Below are positions 49,480 through 60,359 of a DNA stretch of 64,000 bases, in pieces; positions within the stretch are counted from its first letter, which is position 1, and each line of letters opens with the position of its first letter. This DNA comes from Bradysia coprophila (taxonomy: Eukaryota; Arthropoda; Insecta; Diptera; Sciaridae), in the NCBI RefSeq assembly GCF_014529535.1, contig NW_023503493.1, positions 11,688,001-11,752,000 on the forward strand. The letters run 5' to 3'. The notes beneath the pieces are model-generated. The model made no database searches, was not told where the DNA came from, and saw only the letters and a program-made list of their open reading frames with translations. A program made the translations under genes and the position numbers.

Positions 49480-49610
49480 AAGGACTATTTTTAGAAAAAC
49501 AGTTTTAACCAATTTTTCCTACAATATTCCGCTTTTACTCAAATTTTGCCCTATTTTCCCGAAAATGTTTTTGTAAAAATTTGCAAAATATTTTTCCCAA
49601 AATAGTATCT
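49480..49610. mobile_element. MITE of the GGACTATTTTTGGGAAA family
   Basis: AAGGACTATTTTTAGAAAAAC and inverted TTTTCCCAAAATAGTATCT form the ends. The interior is built of TTTTCC/TTTGC words. Confidence 0.5.
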
Positions 49611-49841
49611 AAATATAATCGTTCGAAGTTATTCTACCTGGGGCGGAAGCAACGCCATCTCATTTCTCTGGAAAATACAGGTGAAGGTCAATCTAGTATC
49701 TTAATCTGTTGCGGACGTTTATCATCTTTTAAAGATAACTACTTCATTAATGAACGATAAGCAACGATAAGTTAAAGAACAGGACGCTCACAAAGTCGGC
49801 TGGCATCCAAATTTCGTAGGTTCATTGTACTTACAGTTTAG

Positions 49842-50203
49842 TACACAAAGCGTTTAGAACATACATCGTTTAGTACATATAGTGTTTAGTACATACATCG
49901 TCTAGTACATATAGCGTTTAGTACACAGAGCGTTTAGTACACAAAATGTTTAGTACATAGAGCGCTTAGTACATAGAGCGTTTAGTACACAGAGCGTTTA
50001 GTACACAGAGCGTTTAGTACACAGAGCGTTTAGTACACAGAGCGTTTACACAAAACGTTTAGTACACAAAACGTTTAGTACACAAACCGTTTAGTACACA
50101 AACCGTTTAGTACACAAAACGTTTAGTACACAAAACGTTATGTACACAAAACGTTTAGTACACAAAACGTTTAGTACACAAAACGTTTAGTACACAAAAC
50201 GTT
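49842..50203 (+). repeat. 16-bp minisatellite, about 23 units
   Basis: Unit GTACACAAAACGTTTA, almost always exactly 16 bp (one unit lacks GTA near 50048). Variants are segregated: ACATA/CATCG types first, then GTACACAGAGCGTTTA in a block, then GTACACAAAACGTTTA to the end. That is the pattern expected from local unequal exchange or slippage. Confidence 0.95.
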
Positions 50204-51499
50204 ATATTCTTAGTCGACGGAGCAGCTACTATAGAATCTGGCTGTCACCACCCTCATTATCGTCTCAGAGTTGTTTTAACCTATTTTTTCAAAACTTTAG
50301 ATCACTGTTCTTTCGGAAATGTTATTCCGAGCTTATTCAGAAAACCAAAACAGTGATAGACTGTATTTTCAGGGTAAGGGGACAGTACTCAGTTACATAT
50401 AGGCACATATAGCACATATAATTTATATTTTTAGACAAAAAACTCCAAAACTTTTAACCTTAAACTATATCCTCTGCCGTTTCAACACAATTAACATTAA
50501 CTAGATTTGCATATCTCAATATTACCATCAGTTTTGCAATCAAATAAGACACGCACTTTGTACGGGTCGAAGAAGGTACAGAGAAAAAGAAATTTTTTAC
50601 AGTTAAATATTCTAAATTTAATTATACACTTTTGTGTGTTGCCAATGTTGTTTCACTCAATAAAAACCTTAAATAAATATTTCATGCATATAATTGACAG
50701 CTTTATGTTGTATAAATGCTTCAAACAAATTACAATAAAAATTATTGACTCAAAAGACTCGGACGAAGTTTTTTTTTGTTTTAAAGAGAAATATCTCTTG
50801 CATCTCGGCATTTAATCATTGCTCACAATCAGATCAAAATTATATGATTTGCATAAGAAATTGATGTTTTTTTAACATAAGGTGCTATTCTGGGTATACT
50901 TTTCCGAGGCGCTCAATTTTACACCATCCAGTAATCAATTTTTGCAATATTCCGTGGTTGAATTCGCTGGGGGCCATTTATTTATTTAATTCACAAAGTA
51001 CCCGTCTTGTGCAATTGATATGTAGATTTAATAAGTTAAAGACCACATTAAGTAGTACTTGTGAAAATTATTAGTTTACAGAAGCAACGACGGTTTGGTG
51101 GTTTTTGTATTTGCGCAGTGTTTTTTACCAAAAAAAATGTTTAAAAAAAAAACAATCCAAAAATTGATCTTCTGTACCTTATAATTGGAAAAGTAAATCT
51201 TGAAAATAATTTCACGTTTTTATGTTACACTCTGAGTGAGATAACATCCTGGCCTCGATCTGTTTCATATCAGTTTTAAATTTAACAAAAAAAAATCTGA
51301 AATTTGATTGGTGCTTTAGATTTCACTACTGTGTTTGGTTTTATATTGCGCTGTGAAGTAATGCTACTAGACACTAGCAAGGACGCTAGTCAACTGTGGC
51401 TCATTACCTGTTCACAATAAACTTGCATATTTTCACTTCGAGTTAGTGGGACAAAATCAGGAGACAGAGAGAGTTTTCTGATCTTAAATTGAATGAACA

Positions 51500-51640
51500 T
51501 GTTTGACCTTTCAGGAAAGCTCACTTATCTGTTGTCTACTACGACGGGAAATAACAGCGTTAGGCTCTAGTTATTGTCTTTCTATATAGCAAAATACATG
51601 ACCAAACTTGTGACCAAACTAACGAAGTAAAAGATTTTTC
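51500..51640 (-). repeat. Dispersed TTACTTC module copy
   Basis: On minus: AAATCTTTTACTTCGTTAGTTT, TTTTGCTATATAGAAAG, ACTAGAGCCTAACG, CGTCGTAGTAGACAACAGAT. A foldback element abuts its start. Confidence 0.7.
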
Positions 51641-51856
51641 TGTATACGTGAGAGTGTATTGGTGAGCTATGATATGAATCGGTCGGTAGGGAAAGTAAAC
51701 GGTCGAGAAGGAAAGTAACGGTTGGGAAGGAAAGCACCAACACACTCTCACTATTACAGAAAAATATCTTTCAAAATACCCCAATACACACTCGATGTGT
51801 GTTTTCGCTTGGGCTTCGCCCGCGCGTGCACACACATCTTGTGTGTATTGGGGTAT
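51630..51856. mobile_element. Two adjacent foldback hairpins
   Basis: The outer pair is GTGAGAGTGTATTGGT (about 51648) and ACCAACACACTCTCAC (about 51737). The inner pair is ATACCCCAATACACAC (51776-51791) and its exact inverse at 51841-51856, around a GC-rich centre GCTTGGGCTTCGCCCGCGCG. Confidence 0.7.
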
Positions 51857-53889
51857 GTTGAAATATACTATTATGCCGACAAAGGATAAGCTTACCAAAA
51901 ATACTGAATCGATTGTTGTACCCACATTGCATATACTTCCTTTGAAGAAAAGCGATTCACCCTTACCTTTATTCAAGGCTTTAAAGTTCGGATGGTCACG
52001 CACATGCTTTTTTTATACGATGCGATACAAAATCGAATTTTAATGATGGTGTAGTGAATTTTTAGTACACAATAGGATGTTTCCCCCGCGTATCATAATC
52101 TTTGTGATCTCCTTAAAGTTTACAGCCTTGATCTGTTAGAAGACCCCATTGGGCATTTTTGTGGGGGGCAGACTGCCATGTAATGGTCAATTTTCTCATG
52201 AGGCGATGTCGAGGGCAATGTTGTAAATTTATGATGATCCTGACCAAGATAAACACAAGATAAAGGATCATTCTAGTTGCTGAACTACTTATTATAACCT
52301 ATTCAAAAAGGAGGGCTCAACATAACTAAAAATTCAGTTTGGGATGTTTAATTCATCCAAACTAGCTAAAAAGGTTTTAATGTGTGAGTTCGGACAACGT
52401 AGGGCTTATTTATGTGAATTTTAATTTCCAAAAAATTTCAGAAATTGCTTTTAGGAATTTTCAGTACTAAAATTCCCAAAAATAGGCCCTGGTAGGTTTC
52501 ATTGAATGGAAAATCGCTGCAATAACGTCTAAATAAACATCGTTTCGAATTAGTTATTTTTAACCGTCTTAACAACAGTAATGCCGCATATTGTACTTTT
52601 AGATAGAGATTCAACCAAAATAAGATTGTGAAATGCAGAAAATGTTCCGAAAAATGCGAACCAGCGGGCTTCATCTATATCGCAATAAATAAATTACCAA
52701 CGCATTTTCACGTAATTAAGTCCGATAATTGAATTCGTAAAGCGATAACAATTATAAAAATTTCACAAGACATAAACACGACGGAATGGTAAATTAAAAC
52801 AACGAAAATTCGACACAAATTAATGAGCATTTTTAATGACAAACAAATATTAAATTGAAATTTAAAAGCGAAAATTATTTCTTAGATCATCACGGTTGAT
52901 ATCGTTTTCATGGGTTGTTGTTTGTGTTGAAAAGTAATTATTTCAGGTGATTGGTATCGCTGATCTCGTACCAAAATAACTGAAAGATCTTGTAAAAGAT
53001 ACGCACACGAGAGACGTATTTTTTTGGCGGATGAAATTCGGGTGCAATGTGCAAAATAAAAAAAAAGAAAGAAATTTGCAATAAAAATTGCATAACACGT
53101 TCCGCTCAACTTATGAAAAATTTGAAAAATAATGGGATTAACGCTCTGTTTAATTATCAACGGGATGGGTGGTGCTAAATATTCGGCATAAATTGATCGT
53201 AAAGCGAGTAAAATAAACTTTTATTTAACAACGATGCAATGATATCGCTCTGAGTTCATCGATTTTTATGGACCGTTTTGTGGTACCTGCTTTTAATCGT
53301 AACAAGTGTAAAATTAAGCTAATTACTTTTGAAACGGTACCCATGAAATAATCGTTGCCAATGATGCACTAAAATCGGAAAGTTTTAATTGACAATCTTC
53401 AATGTGACTTTTAACGGTCAACGAATTGGACAAATTCGTATAATTGCAGTAATAAACTTGCACTGTGGCTGTGGATTCTGGAGACTCTAACGAATCGTCG
53501 GAGTGCTCGTTGATGTTAGATTTAGTATTATAAACTACTTTAGCCTTACGATTTCAATAATTCTTTCAGGTCACATGGCTACAGCGGTACTGGTACAAAC
53601 AATGGTATACTACCATTTTACACACGAACAACTCTAGCGAATCATAATAAAAAATCAAATTTTGTATCAGCACTAAACTTGCTAACACTAAGCCTGTGTC
53701 AGTCTGTGGTAATCTACTACAAAACGAAACACCGTTAGGGTTTCTAGCGGATGTTAAATTCTAAAGTTTTTTCAAATGTTCATAGGCCACATATGACCAA
53801 TGTGTAGAGGGTTTTGATTTTTCTATAGATAGAACGTGAAATATATTTGTTGAATTGTTTATCAAAAGATGACTAAGCCATCACTTGGC

Positions 53890-54005
53890 ACAGAATCTTT
53901 TACTTCATTAGTTTTAACATTCTTTTGGTTATAACAGATAAAACACTAGCTAGAGCTCAATTCAAATTTTTGAGGTCATCGTTGCCGATAACAAATGATA
54001 GACAG
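53890..54005 (+). repeat. Dispersed TTACTTC module copy
   Basis: GAATCTTTTACTTCATTAGTTTTAACAT, GGTTATAACAGATAAAAC, CTAGAGCTCAA, GTTGCCGATAACAAATGATAG. The TATA-like box is degenerate. Confidence 0.6.
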
Positions 54006-55186
54006 CTAACCATGCCGAAAACTAACTCCTTATTCTTCTTTACCCATTCATAAACGACGAAACAATCATCTTCACTTATCCGCATTGAAAATATATTCAA
54101 ATTATTTCCAGCACTTTGTTGTTTTCCAATTTAAATTGAATTGTTTATTCAGAAGAATCACAACATACAATCGAAATGTTCGACTGATAATTGAAATTGT
54201 TGCAAAATTTCCAATATTTTTTTTTTGTTGACGATTAAAGACATGCTATAAGCACCGAAACACTTTGATTTCAGCGCATAGTGATCTGGTCGTTCTTTTT
54301 TTTTTTCGTCAGGCAGCTATGTTAATTTGCGTTCATATTATTTGTCCTCGGCCAATTTGAAATATTTGTGTTTTCTGTGGGAAAATGTTATATAACCTCT
54401 GTGCGGCCAACCGCTAACTTGCCAACTTTTAAATAATAATGTCTCTCACTATAATATAGTATTTTACATTCGTCTATTATGGATGTTGTTAGTCCATGTT
54501 TTAGAGAATTTAGAAGTAAAAAAAAAACTGAAATAAAACGTTGTGCATTAGTTCGTACAGCGCAATGGATATAATGCGACGAGAACCACCTAACTGGTAC
54601 ATTTTAAAATGGTATTGATTTACTTGGTAGTTTATGGTATTGTTTGAAAAGTTGTTTTTAAAATATACAAATATCTTAATAGAGAATTGTTTACTGTTTT
54701 TTGCGCAATTGCCTGTTACATGTCCAGTAATATTCGTTTCAGATTATGGGTAATTCTCATATTGGCCGATCATCTTGGCAAAAATATATCAGTGCAAGTA
54801 GTTATAATTGAACACAGGTTTGTTCAGTTTGTCTCAAACTATGTTACATATTGTCCTATTATGTAGTTAAGGTCGTCTTACAGTTTAAATATTGAAATTG
54901 GTACTGCGGCAAAAGAATGCTATCGATATGACTTATGTCTGTGTAGCTGTTCTAAAGATTGGGTTTGAAAAATAACGTAAATTCAGGTTTGTACATACAC
55001 ACATTGTATTCATACTCGATGCTCCGTACCTGTTACATGGTACAGTGATACGCGTTTAATGTTTAACATAACGTCAAGTTGATAACAGATCAGCGTCATG
55101 ATTAAGTCGTGTTTATATGAATTATACGTAAAGAAGTTCTCGCACTCTTCAGTCAATTTGGAAACGGTATGAGTATGACCATGTCA

Positions 55187-55290
55187 GTCTTTTACTTCTA
55201 TTGATCAAAATATTACAACTTGTTCCATACAAAATCTTTTACTTCATTTGTCTTAACATTCATTTTACTACATAACAACATTCAAACTTC
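55187..55290 (+). repeat. Dispersed TTACTTC module, 3' part missing
   Basis: GTCTTTTACTTCTATTGATC and AAATCTTTTACTTCATTTGTC lie 47 bp apart, then TTTTACTACATAACAAC. The dyad block is absent. Confidence 0.6.
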
Positions 55291-56387
55291 ATATTTCAAC
55301 GATGTACACACCGAATGGACTCGTATGACGTAACTCAAATACGATTTTGTGTAGCCTACATTTAGGCGAGATATCGATTTATCACCTAACTTTCCTCTGA
55401 AAGTATTTTGCGGTGTGGTTCGGAAGTCACGTTAAGCCGGTGGTCCAGACTGAACCTGTTATTAGCCGTGAAAAGCTATTATAGTGAGGTCTCTAAACAA
55501 ACAATCAAACTCCGTATATGATGAAATACCTCACTGATGCAAGAAAGTATAGAAGAGACTTGTCCTAATACTTGCGCAAGCTCTCGTATCGTCATATCTG
55601 TAATATAACGATTTTGGTTTTTATCATTGGTTGTCTTTCTTATCTGACTTGGGCATTTTTAAATTTTTCTTTGACTATTTGACCAAGAGTTGGGTAGGCA
55701 TCGGGTAATCTAAATATTTTCAGTTTCGAGCTTGAAACCTATTTACAAAAAGGAGCAAATATCAGTTTTATATTGAAGATTGATTCTTTGGCATAGCAAT
55801 TAATCAATAACTTATGAATTTTAAATGGATTTTTGCTTTGAAATTCAATATTTTCAGTAGGTCGAACTTGCGTTACGATTACCGTGATTTGTAGTATTTC
55901 ATCTAAAATCGACAGACCAAATTGACTTAGATCGAAGGATTTTCGCGAGATTTTCGTATTGTTTTTCCGTTTCGTTGTTGCTGCTGTTTGCCGGTGATTG
56001 TGCAATTTTCGCTTGCTGGATGAATTGTGTAAATGGTGAATCAGACGGTTGGTGACGAAAGAACCGTGAATCGTGACACATGAGAATTTTTTATTTTTTA
56101 CTTTTGCTTTTGGAGCTCAGGCTCAATTCTTTTGTTTGCTTTGCTGCTTTTTTTTGGTGATTTCTTAGCAGCTTTCCGCGATTTCCCCAAATTTTCCATC
56201 AGCAGATGGAAATGTCTCAATGCAAACTATCCTACACTTGTTCATGGAAAGTCTTGCTGCCGTCTTGTGTAAGAGGCTGGCGGAAGCAACTGAAGATGGT
56301 CAGTAGACTCTGACCAGTGACCGCCGCTAGTTTTCGAGGTCAAAGCAGCTTTTCTTTTTTCTTTTCTTTTTTGCCACTTTACGTGAT

Positions 56388-56462
56388 GTGCGGGAGAGGG
56401 AAGAGCTATGGCTCTGTTTGTCGTTCTAAATTTTTTATTCTCAGAGAAAGCCTCTCCCGCAC
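56388..56462. other. Short inverted repeat (hairpin or MITE)
   Basis: GTGCGGGAGAGG and inverted CCTCTCCCGCAC lie 51 bp apart. The stem is GC-rich in an AT-rich setting; it could be a small non-autonomous element. Confidence 0.5.
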
Positions 56463-56688
56463 TAAAACTCCGATAAAATCTGTCTAAATATTACAATTAA
56501 GTTTCATTACAATTCATTTCATTTAAATAATTAAAATATAAACAAAAGAAAAAATTAAAGAAACAAGAATTGAAAAAACTTCTTCGTTAAATTTTCATAT
56601 CTTGTGCTCGAGTTAATTCCCGCAAAACATGGAAAAGAAAAGAAAAACATTAGTATGTCTACGAAAAAACAAAAATTAAAAATTAAAA

Positions 56689-57240
56689 CTAGAGTAAATA
56701 AAAATCATCAACTCTTTTTCCAAAAGTTCCTAATATACAAGCCGCATTCCGCCTCTGTATCGATATAGAAATCTTCTGAAGCAAGTAATCTAAAGACTTC
56801 TTCTCTCCGGAAGCCTTCTTCATCATCTTTCCTAAAACTACGAGAAACGCTTTCGTTTCTGGGCCACAGCTACCCAAACTTTCGAACGCTATTGGTTTAA
56901 ACAAGTGATTCTCTTTCAGACCGACATAATGATTATGTTTCCTACGCTCTGCTTGATCTGCGACAGCTCCAGCCTTAGTCGACGAAATAGACAAATAAGA
57001 CTGAGCTAAGGTATCTCGAACTGTCACGTCCCATATCAGTGACTTTCCTCTACTCCACGGAATTAACGTCATTCCGTCTGGCCTTTTCCCATCGTCTCTC
57101 GAAATCCCTGATGGTTGCAAAACATGATGTTTTCTCCGAAGGATGTTTCCTTGAAGGTCGATAAATGTTAAAAGGAGTCTTGTTTTAGTTTTCTGTGTAC
57201 GGAAATTCGGTTCCTGAGCTTTTCGTCTCAGGTTATGCAA
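56689..57240 (-). pseudogene. Retrotransposon 3' coding fragment with RPDG..WDVTV motif
   Basis: 183 codons. RPDGMTLIPWSRGKSLIWDVTV followed by DTLAQSYL, AGAVADQAERRKHNHY and FKPIAFESLG is the conserved tail found downstream of reverse transcriptase in many animal LINE-type elements. The PD..(W)D.TV pattern suggests a nuclease-like fold. No RT domain is attached, so the copy is truncated at 5'. Its end aligns with the fragment at 29324-29566. The clade is not assigned. Confidence 0.7.
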
Positions 57241-57371
57241 AATTGGTATGTACGAAGTTGACTAATGTGACATCTATGTTCACACACCACACATACACTT
57301 CACTACACATTCAATCTAGCACTCTACACAGCATAAAGGCGTTCGAAGTAAATATCATTTTGTCTGAACCC

Positions 57372-57430
57372 GTGGCTTTGGCGCTAGAGGTTCTCGATTC
57401 ATAATCGAGAGGTCCCGTGTTCAAATCCGC
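57372..57430 (+). repeat. tRNA-like SINE head
   Basis: An A-box-like TGGCGCTAGAGG, an anticodon-arm-like CTCGATTCATAATCGAG (loop with CAT) and a B-box-like GTGTTCAAATCC stand in tRNA order. The T stem does not pair fully and there is no complete acceptor stem, so it is not a functional tRNA. It shares GGTCCCGTGTTC with 63125-63136. Confidence 0.45.
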
Positions 57431-57691
57431 TGCTTCAATAGACCGATAGGTGGTGGTATTAGAACTTCCAAATCGCGGTTATCGTGGTGGACCGGTAATT
57501 GTGGCATAATTTTTCTTAACATTAAAATTTCCATAAAGAACTCACGGTCAGGTTCTCGACATCACAACTCTAGATAAGTCCGCTGTAAATTCAAAATGAA
57601 ACGAGACACAATAAACAAACGATACGTTGAACCACTTCCATTCTCATAATCAGCGTGCGTTTGAATCTAATTTTTGATTTATTGCCATGAT

Positions 57692-57881
57692 ACATGACTA
57701 AAGGGCGACCTACCATTTTTTCAACGACCATATCTTCGGAACCATTGGTTGGATTTCGATAAATTTTTTCCCTGGAAGCTGTCAACATTTGTGAGATTTT
57801 GAGAACTGTATAAAATCAATCCAACTAATGGGTCGAAAGATATAGTCGTTTAAAAAACGGTATGGCGCCCTTTAGTCATGT
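57692..57881. mobile_element. MITE with about 65-bp inverted repeats
   Basis: ACATGACTAAAGGGCG at the left and CGCCCTTTAGTCATGT at the right. The similarity continues inward through ATATCTTCGGAACCATTGGT-like sequence. No ORF of its own. Confidence 0.8.
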
Positions 57882-59953
57882 TGCTATTGGTTCATCCACT
57901 GATTACATCCAAACTTTAAGTTTTGGAGCGCACGATCAGAATGTGACAAAAATTATGTATACGTTATGCCCCTTGCTTTCAGATAATCCAATCAATTGAA
58001 CACGCCCTTCTGTGTCAATAAGCAATTCTCCTGAGCACACATCATATTCTCAAAATTAATATCTTCGTTGCAATGCCAAAAACAAAGGCCAATTATATTG
58101 TTGTGATATTTGTGCAATTTATAACATACCCTTTTCCAGCATTATAATATGTAAAATGTGATCAATTTGCCATGCATATAAATTTCGCTTGGAAAGAAAC
58201 TGAATTTGGTTTATGAACTACGTAGAGTGTGCACTTATTGTGTATGTTTTGAATGGCGTACTTATCGCTATAGGTAGGAAAATCCTAGCCGTTTGCTATA
58301 CAAACGACTTATTTGGCAAACAATAATGGAAAATTAACATTGATTCTAACACGTTAAACACAGCCAATTAGATGACTATACGCGTCTGGGTGTATAGTAG
58401 GTAATAATCTATTTTGAGGCTGCGTAAATTAACATATAAAATTTCAAGATTCGATTCTTTGCAGCTTTAAATGGCGTATATATCACACTCTCTACAAATT
58501 GAATTTTGTATAATTGAATTGTGCCTGAACTGAAACCGTAAACCAATTACATTACAAATTACAATGTTCATAATTTATTATCGTCGTGTCATGTGAGAAT
58601 ATCACAATTATAATCCGATGGAACAATGTGGCAGGTTTTTATTTTTAATTTTATTTTTTGGATAAAATGTTTTTTTCTTTCATTCTTAATCTGATTTAAT
58701 GCTCAAAATTGCTTATTAGCCGAGCCAAATTTGCATATTACAATATTATGTGTACAGTATACACTACCAATGACCCACAAACGCATTATGAATAATAATG
58801 AGTCATATTTGAATTTATTGCTAAAAAAGGGAACATTTTCTGTGTGTCAATCGGTTTAAAGCATCTCTTTCGTTTGTCCTTCCTTTATTTTGCGTTGTCA
58901 TCTTAATGATTGCTCCATCTGTAAATGTAATTGTATTTGACGATTCCGAACAAAGCGAAGATCCATTTCAGCTATCAACTTTCATTTTTCATTATTTTTT
59001 TCCGTCTTATAATTCCAATTGACTTGTCATGTTGATTATTCATTTGATTTGGTAATAATTGTCGATACATTTATCATTGTTGAACGGATGACCTCACCAT
59101 GTATGACTTGTGGAGGCATTTGTTTGAAACCAAAATTAAATATTGAAATTCCTTTGACCAAATTTAATATTAACACGCAATTGAACGAAATGAAAAGCTC
59201 AGTAAATTCCCCCTCAAATACACTGCGAGTTGAACCTTTTACACTCTTTGAATCTGCTACTTCTGCTACTGTTTGAAATCACGTAGAGTTTTTTTTTCCA
59301 AAATCTTTCACTTCATTCGATTAACTTACATTTTCCTATAAAAACCACATTAACAGGAGTTTATCGCTTATTTTGGTCGTTTCTGTCAGTGTCAGATGAT
59401 TATCCGTTTCTGAATGTAACGTCGACCGGCAACATAAGCCTAAAGTGTTGTGGCATCATAAATATACTTAGGAGCGAGGAGCCAAAGTGTTCCTTTTTTT
59501 ATTTATTCGAAATGTAAACAAACATCCACAGAGACCCTAACCTGAAAATATGTGCAATAAAAAAGTGCCATCACAGGTATCACTTATCTGTTGTATATTT
59601 ATCTATAGTTTTTAAAGTCCAAGGTTATAAATGAGAGGTAGTGTGGTGCATAACTGAATCAGATAAGCAGTAGCACGAAACTTCAAAACAAATTTATTTT
59701 TATTTTAAAAAAATCATAGGAGATAGGCACAATGTAACGCATGTCAACCATTTTAAACGAAAAGGTGTCATTAGCATCGAAATAATGTGATCGGCGACGC
59801 GTCTAAATGCCACTACCTTTTCACAATATCTACCTTGGTCAAATCTACTTCTGAAAAAATAAGAGTAGTGATTATCGATGGCTTTGCTTCTGCCTCGCCG
59901 TCTGTTATCATTCTTCTGTTCAAAAGACAATAAGAACAATATCTTCAACGATT
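57882..59953. other. Intergenic
   Basis: AT-rich, with one TTACTTC module (59250-59410). The 85-codon frame at 59019-59276 starts with TTG and has no recognised domain. Confidence 0.4.
59250..59410 (+). repeat. Dispersed TTACTTC module copy
   Basis: AATCTGCTACTTCTGCTACTG, AAATCTTTCACTTCATTCGATT, CCTATAAAAACCAC, CAGGAGTTTATCGCTTATT, GTCAGTGTCAGATGATTATCC. The TATA-like box is intact. Confidence 0.65.
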
Positions 59954-60059
59954 TTTATTCTATTAAATGTATAAGTCAAAAAAATCAAGTTCTGCCTCCA
60001 AAGTTACAAAATAAAAGTTTTCGAAAAACGTTTCTTTTAGATCCATCCCACAAGCAAAA

Positions 60060-60257
60060 CTATTTGATCACAATAACCGTGCCATCTGGTTTTTTAATAA
60101 TAATATCGCCATACGGTAAAGATGCGGGTAAGGCCTGATAGATAAAAATTAATTAGTGAACCACTGGAGCTCATAAAAATAATTTTACTTTCAAATTTAC
60201 CTCAACAAATCGGAAGTATAAATGGATGACCAAAACGACAATCGTTGCTGCCTTCAT
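60060..60257 (-). CDS. Short secreted peptide precursor A (43 residues), two exons
   Basis: Exon 1 (60257 down to 60201) encodes MKAATIVVLVIHLYFRFVE, a signal peptide. A GTAAAT donor and a TATCAG acceptor bound a 66-bp phase-0 intron (60200-60135). Exon 2 (60134 down to 60060) encodes ALPASLPY, then GDIIIKKPDGTVIVIK, then TAG. The C-terminal part is a strand, a PDG turn and a second strand, a good beta-hairpin candidate with small net positive charge and no cysteines. The call rests on the paralogue at 62457-63444, which has the same intron position, signal and hairpin, and on a shared TATA box and leader. The function is unknown; size and layout recall immune-induced short peptides of flies (Bomanins, Daisho), but I claim no homology. 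AATAAA on minus at 59954-59959. Confidence 0.82.
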
Positions 60258-60341
60258 AATGAATTTTAATTTCTGACACTTAATGAAACTTGACAATTTA
60301 CTTGACGAATAATTTCTGTTGCTTTTATTGGACATCTTTGA

Positions 60342-60349
60342 CTTTTATA
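60342..60349 (-). promoter_or_regulatory. TATA box of peptide gene A
   Basis: TATAAAAG on minus, 85 bp before the ATG. The flank (ATAAAAGTCAAAGATGTCC) matches the corresponding site of gene B (ATAAAAGGCAAAGATTTCC). Confidence 0.75.
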
Positions 60350-60359
60350 TCGTGTTCCT

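Larger units (their letters stand above)
50204..56387. other. Long gene-poor interval
   Basis: No supported protein gene. Contains TTACTTC modules (51500-51640 minus, 53890-54005, 55187-55290), a nested foldback (51630-51856) and one MITE end near 52480. Frames at 50507-50815, 51560-52003 and 55739-56005 have no domain or promoter support; the one at 51560 is created by the foldback. Confidence 0.4.

Noticed and set aside
49842..50203. Possible CRISPR-like array
   Set aside because: Head-to-tail 16-bp units with no spacers, in a eukaryotic genome; it is a minisatellite.
51560..52003. 147-codon minus-strand ORF
   Set aside because: Spans the nested foldback and the TTACTTC module; no domain and no conserved start.
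57372..57430. Methionine tRNA with CAT anticodon
   Set aside because: The anticodon arm looks good, but T-arm pairing fails and no acceptor stem closes it; a SINE head is the better reading.
60001..60138. Plus-strand ORFs sharing ITITVPSGFLII with 62464-62658
   Set aside because: They are the antisense of the conserved second exons of the two peptide genes; the minus strand has the signal peptides, splice sites and TATA boxes.
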